Assembly: GCF_905220365.1 (NCBI RefSeq)
Contig: NC_061133.1
Span: 11,894,171-11,958,170 of the forward strand
Origin: Vanessa cardui
Taxonomy: Eukaryota > Arthropoda > Insecta > Lepidoptera > Nymphalidae
Direction of reading: 5' to 3'
DNA: 64,000 nt
The notes beneath the pieces were generated by a model. It did no database searches, was not told the DNA's origin, and saw nothing but the letters and a program-made list of their open reading frames with translations. The position numbers and the translations under genes are program-made. Positions 1 through 10,987 of this stretch are shown here, piece by piece. Position 1 is the first letter of the stretch. Each line of letters opens with the position of its first letter.

Positions 1-684
1 AAAGCTTAGGTAGAAGCCTTCGATTCGGCATCGAGAGATTAAAACCCACTGTACAAGAATTTCCAAATGAAATCGGCCAAGGGTTCGCAAAATAAATGAG
101 TGGGTACATAAAAAAGTACGGTCACAAAGCAGAACGGAACGAACGTATTTCGTGAGTATGACCTCTAATACCGGAGGGAATGAGGAAAGAGGCCGTTTCA
201 GTCCCCACCTCTTGTTATTTATTCAAAAACCTAAATCGTTACTTTCGTTTTAATACACGTAATAGCGAATTGTTTAAATTTGCATACACGATGAATTTTC
301 AGAATTTCAAGCGTATTAACACGCTATGTAGTTTACAACTCAGATAGACGAGATGGAACTCTACTTAATATCGCGGGCTACAATCCAAACTGTGATAAGT
401 TTGGAATTACACACAAGTTATAGCGGCGGCATTTGCCATCACGACATATGGGTCAGCATAACCCTTAAGGCGCACCAATAGACGATATACACTTCTGTCT
501 CTCTTCAGAGAAAATGTCAATTGACAAATTCAATCTTTATTTATAGCCATGACCTTGTAAACTTTATTTGTCTTAGGTATGCTAGGATATAATGAACTAA
601 GGGTAAGGAGAGGACTAGCTCTGTAATATATGTTTTTAAGGTATTGAGAGGTGTAGTCTATAATGCTGATGTCCTTAGCTAGTT
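1..684. other. No gene recognised; left edge of window
   Basis: No open frame or repeat that I recognise. Base composition is less AT-rich in the first 200 bases than in most of the window. A pyrimidine-rich AG (TCTCTCTTCAG near 500-511) could be a splice acceptor, but no coherent reading frame follows it. Confidence 0.5.
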
Positions 685-849
685 GAGTCTGTGCGCCCCA
701 GACAGATATGTGTGGCGGAGACATCGAACGTCGTTGCTAGCGGTGCCCGACGGGCGAACCATGTTGCTCAAGGAAGCACCACTGACGCGCACGTTACGTA
801 CTCTCAATGTGATAGCAGAAACAGTGGATTTGTTTTGTTGCCCGAGTGA
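685..849 (+). other. GC-rich patch, possible terminal exon
   Basis: The patch stands out from its surroundings: I count 36 G/C in 721-780 (60%). Two plus-strand frames stay open through it. One runs from GAG at 685 to a TGA at 847-849 (54 residues); the other runs on to about 892. Both begin just after the AGs at 677-678 and 681-682, which could serve as splice acceptors, although the pyrimidine tract is weak. There is no ATG at the start, so it would be an internal or last exon. A run of AATAAA-like repeats lies at about 995-1020. I do not recognise either peptide. It could equally be a remnant of a mobile element. Confidence 0.2.
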
Positions 850-1744
850 ACTCACAATAATTGCTGCTTGGAATATATCATATACATTTTAGTATTATAT
901 ATATTATTATAACATGGATAGATATTTTAAATTTGTTTTTTTTAAATGTAATGTCGAATTGGGGCACAATCCTGTAATGATATGTATACAGTGTGTCATT
1001 AAATAAATAAATAAAATAAATAAATAAGTAAGCTTTACAATAGGTACATCTGTTACAAGAGATATGAATGTGCAAAAGCTACCAATTATATATCTAACAA
1101 TACAATAAGTCCTCCACTATGAATCCTATTTCTTTTCATTGTTATTGCTCTAATACTGTCCTGGTGCCTTTCGATAGCAGCTTCAAGCACCGTAAGAGTT
1201 ACCACTCAGCGAAGTTTATGTCTCATAAAGCAGGTTATTGGACCCTTTTATACCAATTTGATATTAAACACCATACAATACAGACTATATTTGATTAACA
1301 ACAAAGTTGATGCGTTATTTCCTATAGAAAGCCGAAATGGTTAGGACACGTCAATTTTAATCGAAGATAAGGGTTTTAACCTAGAGAAAAAACTGACATT
1401 TCGTGTATTTAATAATAAGAGTTTATAAATCATCTCGTGTTCATTGGCCAAACAGAAAAAAAAATCATTCTGGAAAACTTTATTAATCGAATGAAAATCA
1501 GATGATTTTTTTTTTAATAATTGGACTGCCAAATTGTTCAACCTTATGTAAATTGGTCATCAACGTTATGCATCGTATGAATTTTGGATCGTTCCTTTCA
1601 GTGCAATTGCACCACCAAGATTGAACTTGGCAACTTTGAAAACTAAGATGTTATGTCTTGTATCTTTAGGTAAATTATCTCACTCAACCAAATACGAACA
1701 AAGCAATATTATATACCCGGTTAATATTCCCAATCTACAGTGAA
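850..1744. other. AT-rich stretch without a gene
   Basis: Holds ATAAATAAATA-type simple sequence near 1000-1030. A degraded trace of repeat C lies at about 1605-1680 (CTAAGATGTTATGTC and flanks). Nothing else seen. Confidence 0.5.
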
Positions 1745-2022
1745 CAACAACAACAGCCTGTAAATTTCCCACTGCTGGGTTAAGGCCTCCTCTCCCTATA
1801 AAGAGAAGGTTTGGAACATCTTCCACCACGCTATTCCAATGCGGTGGAATACACATGTGGCAGAAAATCTATGAAATTATACACATATATATGAATCCTC
1901 TCGATTCAGGTCTCCTTCACAGCCGAGCACGAGATGATTAAACACAAATTAAGCACATTAATATTCAATGGTGCTTGCTTGGATTTGAACCCGCACCCGC
2001 ACTGGGGCATCTCAGCTCGGCT
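1745..2022 (-). mobile_element. SINE-A copy, tRNA-derived, full length but diverged
   Basis: Reading the minus strand, a tRNA-like head at the high-coordinate end (diverged A box; B box recognisable as GGGTTCAAATCC) leads into the body (ATTAAGCACATT, CCGAGCACGAGATGA, TGGCAGAA, CCACCACGCTATTCCAATGC, all given here in plus sense). It ends in the CAGCAGTGGG...CAGGCTGTTGTTGTTG tail. This is the commonest repeat of the window. The internal TATATA and missing bases show age. Confidence 0.8.
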
Positions 2023-2755
2023 TGGACAGCATGTTGGAAATACTTTCAAACATTTTGCTCCAAAGCAAAAAACATCTTTTACTAACAGCGGAATATTTAC
2101 AGACAGTTTTATATCTTATAAAGTGGTTAATATACCAGAAAATAAGTCAAACTTGTAACTTAGTGTCTTTTATTAATATTTGGCGATTTGCCAGCAATAT
2201 CATTACCGATAGTCTTTATGGTGTGAATATCAGAATAAGTCTGTTTGATATAAATGAACCGGATATTAGCATAATGGGACATTAGTGTAACAAAACGGAA
2301 AGAGAGATATATCTTAGTTTTTACCAATGGATGATTTTACTAATCGTATGATTCTATTACTTTACTGGAAACATAATCAGTTGGAATCGTCCAAGGTTAC
2401 GTAGGTATATCGTAATTTTAGATTGGACGTTCGGACCAAGACATTACACGCGTTTGTACGTTTTATTGACAGGAAATATCATAAATATCTGATTGAATGT
2501 CGCGAGGAGGCAGTCGTGGACATAATATTGTATTGACAATGAAAATTCTGAAGTGAGATGGCTATACTAGTACGTGAAATTAATTTGTCTGTAACTTTAA
2601 CTCCTTGTGTCTCGGTAATCGTTACTCTAAATAATAATAATAATAATATCAAATAAAATGTTAATCTACATCGCATAATACAGCATTTTCTATTCAATCA
2701 AAAAAAACTATTTGGAAAAATAGATATAAAAATACCCTCTGAATATATCACTTTA
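2023..2755. other. No gene or repeat recognised
   Basis: AT-rich sequence with a short (AAT)n run near 2632-2646. Open frames here are short and show no coding character. Confidence 0.45.
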
Positions 2756-2796
2756 TTTTCAACCGACTTCCAAAAGGAGGAGGTTATCAATTCGTC

Positions 2797-2834
<38 letters not shown>

Positions 2835-3273
2835 GTTACCTCATAACTTTTTACTGGGTGGACCGATTTTGATAATTTTTTTTTTGTTTGAAAGGTAGTG
2901 CTTCCCGTGGGGTCCCATTTTTTTATTTTTTTTTCCGATTATGGTATCCATGTGAAAACGACATAAGTCTTAAATTTGCATTATGTATATGCGCGACAAA
3001 TAGGTAAATAACTGAAAATCACGTTAACCAATTCTGATAATTCTTTTTTTATTATAAAATATATACTTCAAGGGTAATTTGGTGAAAGTTTGGTAAGGTT
3101 CTGAGCACAGGATCCATGACAAAGTAACGGAACGTAAGGGAACGGAACAATTCTGAGGAGCACGTTAGCGATACTCAGCCGAATCTTTTATTTATAGGTT
3201 ATTTGGATATTTGAGTCACCTTCCGTAATGTGGTTATGTTTATGTAATTATCATAGTCGAATATTATAATCAA

Positions 3274-3525
3274 CTAGCTACCCACCCCGGCTTCGCACGG
3301 GTGCAATACTGATACTAAATATACTACAGAATTTGATTATTTACGACATCACATCGCAAACTTCTAAAATTATCGGTGTTTCTTTACTATATTGTTCATG
3401 TATTATATACACAAACCTTCCCCTTGAATCACACTATCTTTTAAAAAAAACCGCATCAAAATCCGTTGCGTTGATTTAAAGATATAGGGACAGAGAAAGC
3501 GACTTTGTTTTATACTATGTAGTGA
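3274..3525 (-). mobile_element. Helitron-like element H1, 252 bp, intact ends
   Basis: On the minus strand it starts TCACTACATAGTATAAAAC and ends with a GC-rich stem-loop (ACCCGTGCGAAGCCGGGGT) followed by CTAG. The flanks are A before TC and T after CTAG, the insertion signature of Helitrons. It encodes nothing. It sits inside the composite repeat, so it was copied with it (compare 11428-11679 and 33518-33769). Confidence 0.8.
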
Positions 3526-3871
3526 TGGAACTCCTATACGGCTCGCAGTTAGGGTGCGATATGGGGCAGAATTTCTTACTATCTTTAATCAAATTTTGTG
3601 TATGTGATGTGATGTCATATGTTGTACGAAATGTAGTTGGTCTTTTTCAAAGTTTTTTTGCTGAGTTCGATTACAGCTCTTTCGAGGGATCCTTGTAGTT
3701 TACGCCGCGTGACGTATTAAATCCGCATTTTCGAAAGTATATTTTTGCTTTATTCGCAAGTTTCCTTTGAAATTGTCCTCGAAGTAGTTTCTGACTCATA
3801 TAAACGAAACGCTTAATCTATCCATATTAAAAAAAAATAGTTAGTCAACATCAGCTTCACTTAAAATCAAA

Positions 3872-4473
3872 AAATAAATAAAAATTTTAACAAAAAGAAA
3901 AACCGACTTCAAACAAAACACTATTTTAAAACAAATGAATATGCACGAAAAAGTAATAAAAATAATTGCGTATTCAACATATTTTTTAGAGTCTTCCTAA
4001 GTTAAATGAAATGAAAAATATTAGACTACTTAAAAGTCGATTAACGATTATATCATGTAGTTATAATTATTGTTATATTTGGAGTCGGTGTCAGCCAATA
4101 AAACCCTACAGTATATCTATCAAAAAACAATACGAGAATACTTTAACAAATATGTTTTTTACAAATTACCTTTTACACAATAATATACTGGATCAATCAA
4201 GGGGCTCGTATCGCTTCTTTCTTTTGATTGTTGGGGCAAGGGCACCGTGGCTGACACCGGCTCCAAATATAACAATAATTATAACTACATGATATAATCG
4301 TTAATCGACTTTTAAGTAGTCTAATATTTTTCATTTCATTTAACTTAGGAAGACTCTAAAAAATATGTTGAATACGCAATTATTTTTATTACTTGTTCGT
4401 GCATATTCATTTGTTTTAAAATAGTGTTTTGTTTGAAGTCGGTTTTTCTTTTTGTTAAAATTTTTATTTATTT
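3872..4473. repeat. Foldback unit with 225-bp inverted arms
   Basis: Left arm 3872-4096 and right arm 4249-4473 are inverted copies. I found only two mismatches in the parts I compared base by base. The loop is 152 bases (4097-4248). Each arm carries AAAAACCGACTTCAAAC and AAGTCGATTAACG. A 93-codon open frame (4011-4292, plus) runs through arm, loop and arm. It reappears almost unchanged in copy 3, but this follows from repeat identity rather than from coding. Confidence 0.85.
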
Positions 4474-4741
4474 CTATTTACATTGAAATTTTATATAATA
4501 ATTCTGTGTAGAAAACGTGCTAAATGGACCTACGATACTTTTCTTAGCAAACTACACAACTTTGTACGTAAGTGTATGTGTGTGTGAGTGTTATGTGCGA
4601 TACAATCATCGATAAAGTCCAATTGAGTTAATTACGTATATCCAACCAATTAAAGCTAATCGGAGTGCTATAAATATAATATTTATTGCTTAATTTTACA
4701 AATTATATTTAGTCAATCTCTAGTTTTTTAGTAATTAGTTA

Positions 4742-4784
4742 ATTTTCTAAAATAATAGAGAATAACTCTATTATTTTAGAAAAT
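4742..4784. repeat. Perfect 19-bp inverted repeat, 5-base loop
   Basis: Arms 4742-4760 and 4766-4784 (ATTTTCTAAAATAATAGAG and its complement) enclose AATAA. They would form a cruciform or hairpin. No known element is associated. Confidence 0.7.
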
Positions 4785-4890
4785 AAAAATGTACTTTTGT
4801 TTTGTATGGTATGTTGTACTATAAATGATTGCTGTAGCCGTCTCAAAGAGTTGCACAGTTTATATTAAGTATAAATATGATTTTTGCATT

Positions 4891-5705
4891 GCATTGCATT
4901 GAGGAGTGAGACAAGGGGACGTTATTTCCCCCAAATTGTTCTCTAATGCAATGGAGGATATGTTCAAGACGCTGAACTGGAAAGGACGTAGCATCAACAT
5001 CAATGGCGAATACATATCTCACTTGAGATTCACAGACGATATCGTCAACGTGGCAGAAACGCTGCAGGACCTACAATAAATGCTGAACGAGCTGGCTGAT
5101 TCTTCTATACGTATCGACCTATGGATTAAACCAAGGTCATGTTCTACTGGAACCGACTGCGATACACGGTACCGTTCTCGAAGTTGTTCGAAAATATGTC
5201 TACCTCGGGCAGACTTTGCGATTAGGTAGCAACAACCTTGAGGACGAGGTGAATAGAATAATTCAGCTGGGTTGGGCAGCGTTTGGGAAGTTACGTCGAA
5301 TCTTTACATCGTCGATCCCACAGTGCCTTACGACGATATTCTTCAATCAGTGCGTCCTACCCGTCATGACATACGGAGCCGAAACGTGGACACTCTCGAC
5401 AAGGCTGGTTCACCAGCTTAAAGTCGCTCAGCGTCCTATGGAAAGGGCTATGCTCGTCGTTTCTCTGAGGGATCGCATCAGAAATGAGATGACAACCGTT
5501 AGGGAAAACGTGTTCTAGAGTGGAGACTGCGTCTCGGCAAACGTAGTGTAGGACATCCTCAGGCACGGTGGAGTGACGATTTACGTAAGGCGCCAGGCAG
5601 GAGCTGGATGCGAGTAGCCGGAGAAAGACCACAGTGGCGTGCACTTGGAGAGTTCTATATTCAGCACCGGACGGGTACGGGCTGATAATGATGATGATGA
5701 AGATG
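4891..5705 (+). pseudogene. 5'-truncated RTE-type reverse transcriptase remnant
   Basis: Starts in the middle of the polymerase at the GVRQGDVISPKLF block (4904 onward) and runs to the element's 3' end, a TGATAATGATGATGATG tail typical of RTE elements. It matches the C-terminal half of the RTE at 45789-49017 along its length. It is clearly dead. A stop replaces the residue before GVRQGD. The catalytic FADD motif reads FTDD (about 5030-5041). A TAA follows soon after at LQDLQ. Several frameshifts break the thumb region, although PVMTYGAETWTLS is still readable at 5360-5398. The 5' truncation fits target-primed reverse transcription that stopped early. Confidence 0.9.
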
Positions 5706-6523
5706 TTTTTATGTATAACTTGTTTAAGAGTAGTGACTGCTGATGATCCTTAATATATAATACATAAATAATAAGTAGAAGTTAATTTATTACAAAAATA
5801 TAGTAAATACATTATCTATATATAAATACAGTCACATTGAATACGGCCAATTTCAATGGCAGATTATTGCTTTGACCGTCTTAAATTAGTTTTCTTCCGT
5901 GAGTGCCGCCTTTACAGCCAGATTTCTTGAAATGTACGTATTAAATCTGAAGAGAGATTTAATCAACTTCAAAACATTCTTCAAGTAGGCTCTTACAAAC
6001 ATTTCGAATCGTCATTTCACAAGAATTAATTAAATCTAAGTCTTCTATGCTGTGTTTTGATAGATACTCTTTTTATTAAGAAAAAAAAGGGAGCCTGGGA
6101 TGTTTGTAGACTGATATTTTAATTATTATTACAGAATAATTAAGAAATTGCAAATATTTTTATTTACCAATACTTTAAAGTCACTTGAATTGAAACAAAA
6201 TATAGGAAGTCCTAACCCTTCACTCACTCTATTCGATGTGACAGCAATTCCAAAACGATCTGAATGGCTTTAGGCACAGGGTCGACGGCTTAACTTGTTT
6301 TACGAAGCAAGAGTACGTACGTAATTTTAAATTCTATACTAAGGATTGTCACTGATATTTTTTCGACAGGAAACCGTTATGTTTATTTGCGTCTTATTTC
6401 CAGACCATTTACTTAAAATTTACGTCTTCTTTTCACAGGGTAATATCGCTGAAATAAACAGCTTTAATAAAAGTTTATTTTAAAAATCTCCAAGTTTATG
6501 TCATTAAAAAAAACTAATATAAA
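5706..6523. other. Non-coding stretch with a CR1-like 3'-tail remnant
   Basis: At about 5960-6030 the minus strand reads the tail motif found at 35880-35957: AAATGACGATTC followed by TACTTGAA(TAAAG)-like sequence, here diverged. A TTCTTTTCACAG at 6427-6438 looks like a splice acceptor, but all frames after it close quickly. The rest is unremarkable. Confidence 0.45.
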
Positions 6524-6606
6524 ATGTCGAGCAATAAAGGCTACTCCGTACATTATGAAGCAAGCGTAGGTCTGACCGCAACTGGGATTACAGTCTGGAC
6601 GAGAAC
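6524..6606 (+). other. Possible short first coding exon ending at a GTAAGT donor
   Basis: An ATG at 6524-6526 (A at -3) opens 27 codons plus two bases. The sequence then meets GTAAGT at 6607-6612, a consensus 5' splice site. Without splicing the frame ends at once (ACG TAA). The peptide begins MSSNKGYSVHYEASVG and ends TVWTR, and the stretch is more GC-rich than its flanks. I do not recognise the protein, and no partner exon is evident downstream. It may be chance or part of an unrecognised element. Confidence 0.22.
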
Positions 6607-6612
6607 GTAAGT

Positions 6613-7304
6613 CGACAATATTAAGATTTTAACCAATAATAAAAGTTTAATAAGGTTGTATTAACGTAACATAACTTAAAAAAATGCTTTGTGATATTAA
6701 AAGTTATTTCTTCAATTAATTTTTAATGTAGTCATAATATTTTACAATATTTTAAAGCTAAGACAAATATATATTTAGTTTTTTATATGCGAACGCTACG
6801 GGCCTGAATGTAAATGGTCAGCGAAAAAAGATTTTATTTCAATTAATGCATCGCAAACAATGTGAACTAAGATTTTATGATACTAGCTTCATTTAAACGA
6901 GAAATTGCTTCCTACTATTAATTGTTCATTGTATTTTCACGCTTTCATGATCCGAAGAGGGTAATTCGAAGGAGTTTAGGTGTCGAACGAACTTCTTGAA
7001 GGGCTCTTTGAAGCAAGTGTATGACTACCACTAACTAGGGGTTGGTAGAAATAATTGATTCGACTTAAACTCGAACCTGGAAATTTATTATTATATACAA
7101 TATAATTATATTTTTCTTTTTTTTGTTGTTTTTTTTTTGTAGATAGAAGAAGTACGTTTTTTTATACTTTTACTGTGCCGTGTTCTAAATAAACATTTAT
7201 TTCTCTCTTCTCTTTAATGACGTAATCAGGACACTGTAAACAGCTACACCTTTAAAGGCTTTTAGTTTAATGTACTAAAATGTTTTAATCACATGAAATT
7301 CAAA
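6613..7304. other. No gene recognised
   Basis: AT-rich with T-runs (7100-7140). Nothing supported. Confidence 0.45.
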
Positions 7305-7460
7305 ATAACAACTGTCAATAGCACAAAGGTTTACGGGCCGTGTAGCCATTTAAAAGTCACAGGAACGATCCTGACCCCTTGGACTATTGTGGTACCCACT
7401 CCAAGTGAAAAACTTAAAAGGGGGCGTAAATAAGAATATTAGTTATTCCTAAATTTCATA
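7305..7460 (+). repeat. Dispersed lepidopteran-type repeat fragment
   Basis: Contains the block GATCCTGACCCCTTGGACTA, then TTGTGGTACCCACTCC, which I recall as common interspersed sequence in moth and butterfly genomes. Its transposon class is not evident here. Confidence 0.4.
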
Positions 7461-9559
7461 AAAATTGTAGTAATGCCCAAAAAAGTGAAAAAACTTTTTC
7501 TGGTAGTCTTTTATACTTTGTTCTGAAATTTGAGAATTTAGGTTTACGAGCATCAAGGCTTTAGTAAATAATATTTGGTATATTTTTAGATAAGTTAAAA
7601 AGTTAAGTTTTAAAAGCATTGCATTTTTTGCGTTAACATTCGATTTAACTTAAATGTTACTTAGTTTCAGATTTGTTATATTTTTAAAAATACCTGCGAT
7701 CGTGCTAATTAGCACCTGAAAAATAAATGTGAACAGTTTTCTTATTATTACTGTTAGGATTATAATATTTCTAAAAATACAGAAGCTATTAGTTAAAAAC
7801 AGCTTACAGTCTAAGCTTTTCTTAAATACCGTGAAAGAGTATTAAAAAGAGTTTTTAATACACTGTATCATATTTTGGTGGGTATTTCCATATTTTTATT
7901 AAATTGTTTATTCGAAATTCAAACGAGACAGGAGATTTGAAATAAGAGACATTTATTAAAGTAACGAACGAATCCATCACTGTCGTAACTTAACGCGTTA
8001 AATAATTTTCTTTTAAAATATTTACCTTTAGATTACTTTGAAGACATTCATCACAAAGCACTTTGGGAGGAATCATTTAATTTTTTCTCTGAAGATAAAA
8101 AGAGAGAAACAGAAAAGTTCTATCAGAATAATTTTTATTCATATAATTTTTGAGATCAGTTGTGTTCTAGTATAGGTTTTTTTAAAGTGAAAATTCTTTG
8201 TTTAATATTGTAACAACACATTTACTTCTTATTTTGATTGTTAATAAATGTAGGTAAACTAGCAAATGGGCTAGCTGGTGGTAACTGTTCACCGCCCCTA
8301 GACATTGGTACCACCAGCATTTGGAGCTAGAATTCTATTTCCTTTGTTCATGTAGTTACACATGCTGACTTACCTAACAAACAAGAACAGAATTATACTA
8401 TTATTGTTGTGTATACCACTTGACCACTTAAATTCAGGAGGTGACCTAATTTCCAGACCACCTACGTGTAAAAATGAAATAAAAAATCAAGAGTTCATAT
8501 ATAGGAAAAATGCGAAGATCATAAGTAACCGCAAAAACCGCTTTGCAAAACTGGATATGTAAACGATACATTTTTAGTAATTAATATGATATGAACACAA
8601 TTATTTTATGTATTTGCCTCAAGTTAAGAACAGATAATAGAAGTGCTTGATCATGCTTGGTATCGGTATGGTATAGTGTTGTAACATTTATTCAACTATT
8701 TCATCCGAAGAAATTACAAAGGAAGATTTACTGTTCATAGGAGTTGCTCTAACATAAACTAATCTAAAAGTTTTAACACGGTGTTGCCAGACAATAAATA
8801 AAAAAGCATCTTAAAAAAACAGTAGATTTACGTAAGTAAATATTCACATGAAGCTATACTAAGTGTGTGAGTGTTGTAATGATAATATTTCATATTATAT
8901 TTAAAAAGAAAATGAAAATTACAATCTGTATTATACAAAAGGACGCAAGTGTAATTATAAAATGCAAATATATTTAAAATATGCTATTCATTGTACGAAA
9001 TGTCTTTAAAATATATAAAAATCAGGTCCATTAATCCATTTCGATAATGCCTGAACGTGTTTTAAAGGCCATTATGTTGAAAGTAAAAAAAATCCTTTCA
9101 TAATAAATTTCAATTGAAAAAGCTCTTCAAACGCAAAAATATCTTTCAGTCGCCGTTCAACTGAATTTATCAAAGAATTTGATTAAAAAAAGGTAAAATT
9201 TTATTATGACAAATTGCGGTAGAACGGCACTGACTAATAATAAATTTTCTTTAGTATCAATCATTTTAACGTCAACAATACTTTTTTTATTATGATTTTC
9301 GAGGTAATATTTATGTTGGCAAAGAAAGTAAATTTTAATGCCCAAAGATTGTTTGAATGAAACGCATCCGACGCGATAGTATGAAAGTAGATCTATCTAA
9401 AAATTATACAGTTATTAACCAAAGGTTTTTGTATAAAAACAAAGACGAACAAGAAGTTAAAAAAATATATTATATTATAAGCTGGTTTAATGTTTAATGA
9501 TCACCAGAATCTATGCTGAGAGTGACGCGTGGTGAACATCAAGCCACTGACACCTTAAG
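7461..9559. other. Long AT-rich stretch without a gene
   Basis: Only a degraded repeat-C trace is visible at about 8250-8375 (plus; ATGGGCTAGCTGGTGG..., GTACCACCAG). Open frames are short and AT-driven. Confidence 0.45.
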
Positions 9560-9765
9560 CGCGGATGGCTTTGTTAAGACTTTGTAGGTACCACCAACTC
9601 ATGATATATTCTACCACCAGAGAGAATATTTAGTCTGACGTACGACCTAGCGTAATTAAAGGCACAAGTGGCAGATATTACAGTTGGTGGCACTACTTTA
9701 AATGAGTGGTGATCACTTATCATAATCAGGTGATTCATTTGCTCGGTCTACATATTACAGTTTGA
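9560..9765 (-). repeat. Degraded repeat-C copy
   Basis: Recognisable pieces in plus sense are GTAGGTACCACCAACTCATG, TATTCTACC, GGCACAAGTGGC and ATGAGTGGTGATCACTTATC, in the order of minus-strand repeat C (compare 43070-43335). Much diverged. Confidence 0.4.
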
Positions 9766-9798
9766 GTTTAAGCAGACTTTTGATGATTAGCTATACTA

Positions 9799-9800
<2 letters not shown>

Positions 9801-9832
<32 letters not shown>
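9801..9832. repeat. (AT)16 microsatellite
   Basis: Uninterrupted AT dinucleotide run. Confidence 0.95.
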
Positions 9833-9835
<3 letters not shown>

Positions 9836-10560
9836 AACGATGTATCTAATATTTTTTTATTTCTCTTACATTTAATAACTTCATTTATAATTCTACAGCT
9901 ATTAAGTCTAACTATTGCGGTTCATGAGACCTTATAAAAAAACATCAAAGTATTTATAAAAAAGAGTGTTAAACTGCAGCTTGTAACGTTTAACAAAAAT
10001 GTTTCATACACCAAAATATATATCAAAAAGTAAGTAAGTTAGAGATTATGTAACATTCGCTGAATATTCCGAAAATTGACGACATACTTTATAGCAAATC
10101 ACAATACTACGAAGTTATGTGATTAATTCATCAAATGTAAACAATTTCGAAACTCCGTATCTATTTGTCTTCTGAACTCTTGTTTGTCTAACACACGATT
10201 AGTATGTTATTTTAAGGTAGAAGTTACAACAATGTTGTTGCTTGTACCTCGAGGTGGCAGTTGATTTAGTGTAGAACTTACAACAGATACAATCTAATTT
10301 ATCATAGAACTAAGTCCCCGTTCTGCGTCTATTTCTTTGTCTGAACAAGATTACGTCGAAAACCGGACAAGTGCGAATTGGACTTGGGCACGAAGGGTTC
10401 CGTGCCGTTACCTATAAAAAAATTGTAAACAAAATTATGAGTGTCGCATGGGAGACCCTAAATATTTATATAATATATATGTATGTCTGTCTGTCTATCT
10501 ACTACAGTTCACGAGATACAGCTTGTTGACTAACGGACTTATTGACAAATCCATGCGTAT

Positions 10561-10617
10561 TCATTTAGTCGTTTTAATTAATTTTATTAATAAAAATTAA
10601 TTAAAACGACTAAATGA
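10561..10617. repeat. Perfect 25-bp inverted repeat, 7-base loop
   Basis: Arms 10561-10585 and 10593-10617 (TCATTTAGTCGTTTTAATTA and five more bases) are exact complements. The paralogous site in unit 2 (about 13157-13200) lacks the outer part of the right arm. Confidence 0.85.
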
Positions 10618-10904
10618 ACAGTTAATTTAATTTTTATTCTTATTATATTATAAATGTTTAATTAGACTATAAATTAATTTAATTATATCTCAATTTGTAT
10701 TCAATTCATTTTAATAAAATTTTACTAAAACCATTGTGGAAAGTATTGTGTGCGTAAACATTTAAATCATAACTGCGAAACCAATTTAAAAGGTATAAAA
10801 TTGGATTATATTTTAAAATAATCATGAAAATCTACTCAAGATAACTACTCAATATCATTAAATTTGAATAAAAATCTATGAAATGATCCGATAATAAAGT
10901 TCTA

Positions 10905-10945
10905 TTTTCAACCGACTTCCAAAAGGAGGAGGTTATCAATTCGTC

Positions 10946-10987
<42 letters not shown>

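Larger units (their letters stand above)
2756..4473 (+). mobile_element. Composite non-autonomous repeat, copy 1 (complete)
   Basis: Begins TTTTCAACCGACTTCC and AAAAGGAGGAGGTTATCAA, then a 28-T run at 2801-2828, a conserved ATGTTTGTTACCTCATAAC block, an embedded Helitron (3274-3525) and a foldback unit (3872-4473). Copy 3 at 32573-34297 has the same order of parts in the opposite orientation, and copy 2 at 10905-12246 lacks the second foldback arm. The three are near-identical by eye, so the whole arrangement has been amplified as one unit. No enzyme is encoded. The class is not settled: the TTTTCAACCGACTTC end and its inverse GAAGTCGGTTGAAAA (seen complete at 35167-35181) suggest a terminal-inverted-repeat element. 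Confidence 0.75.
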
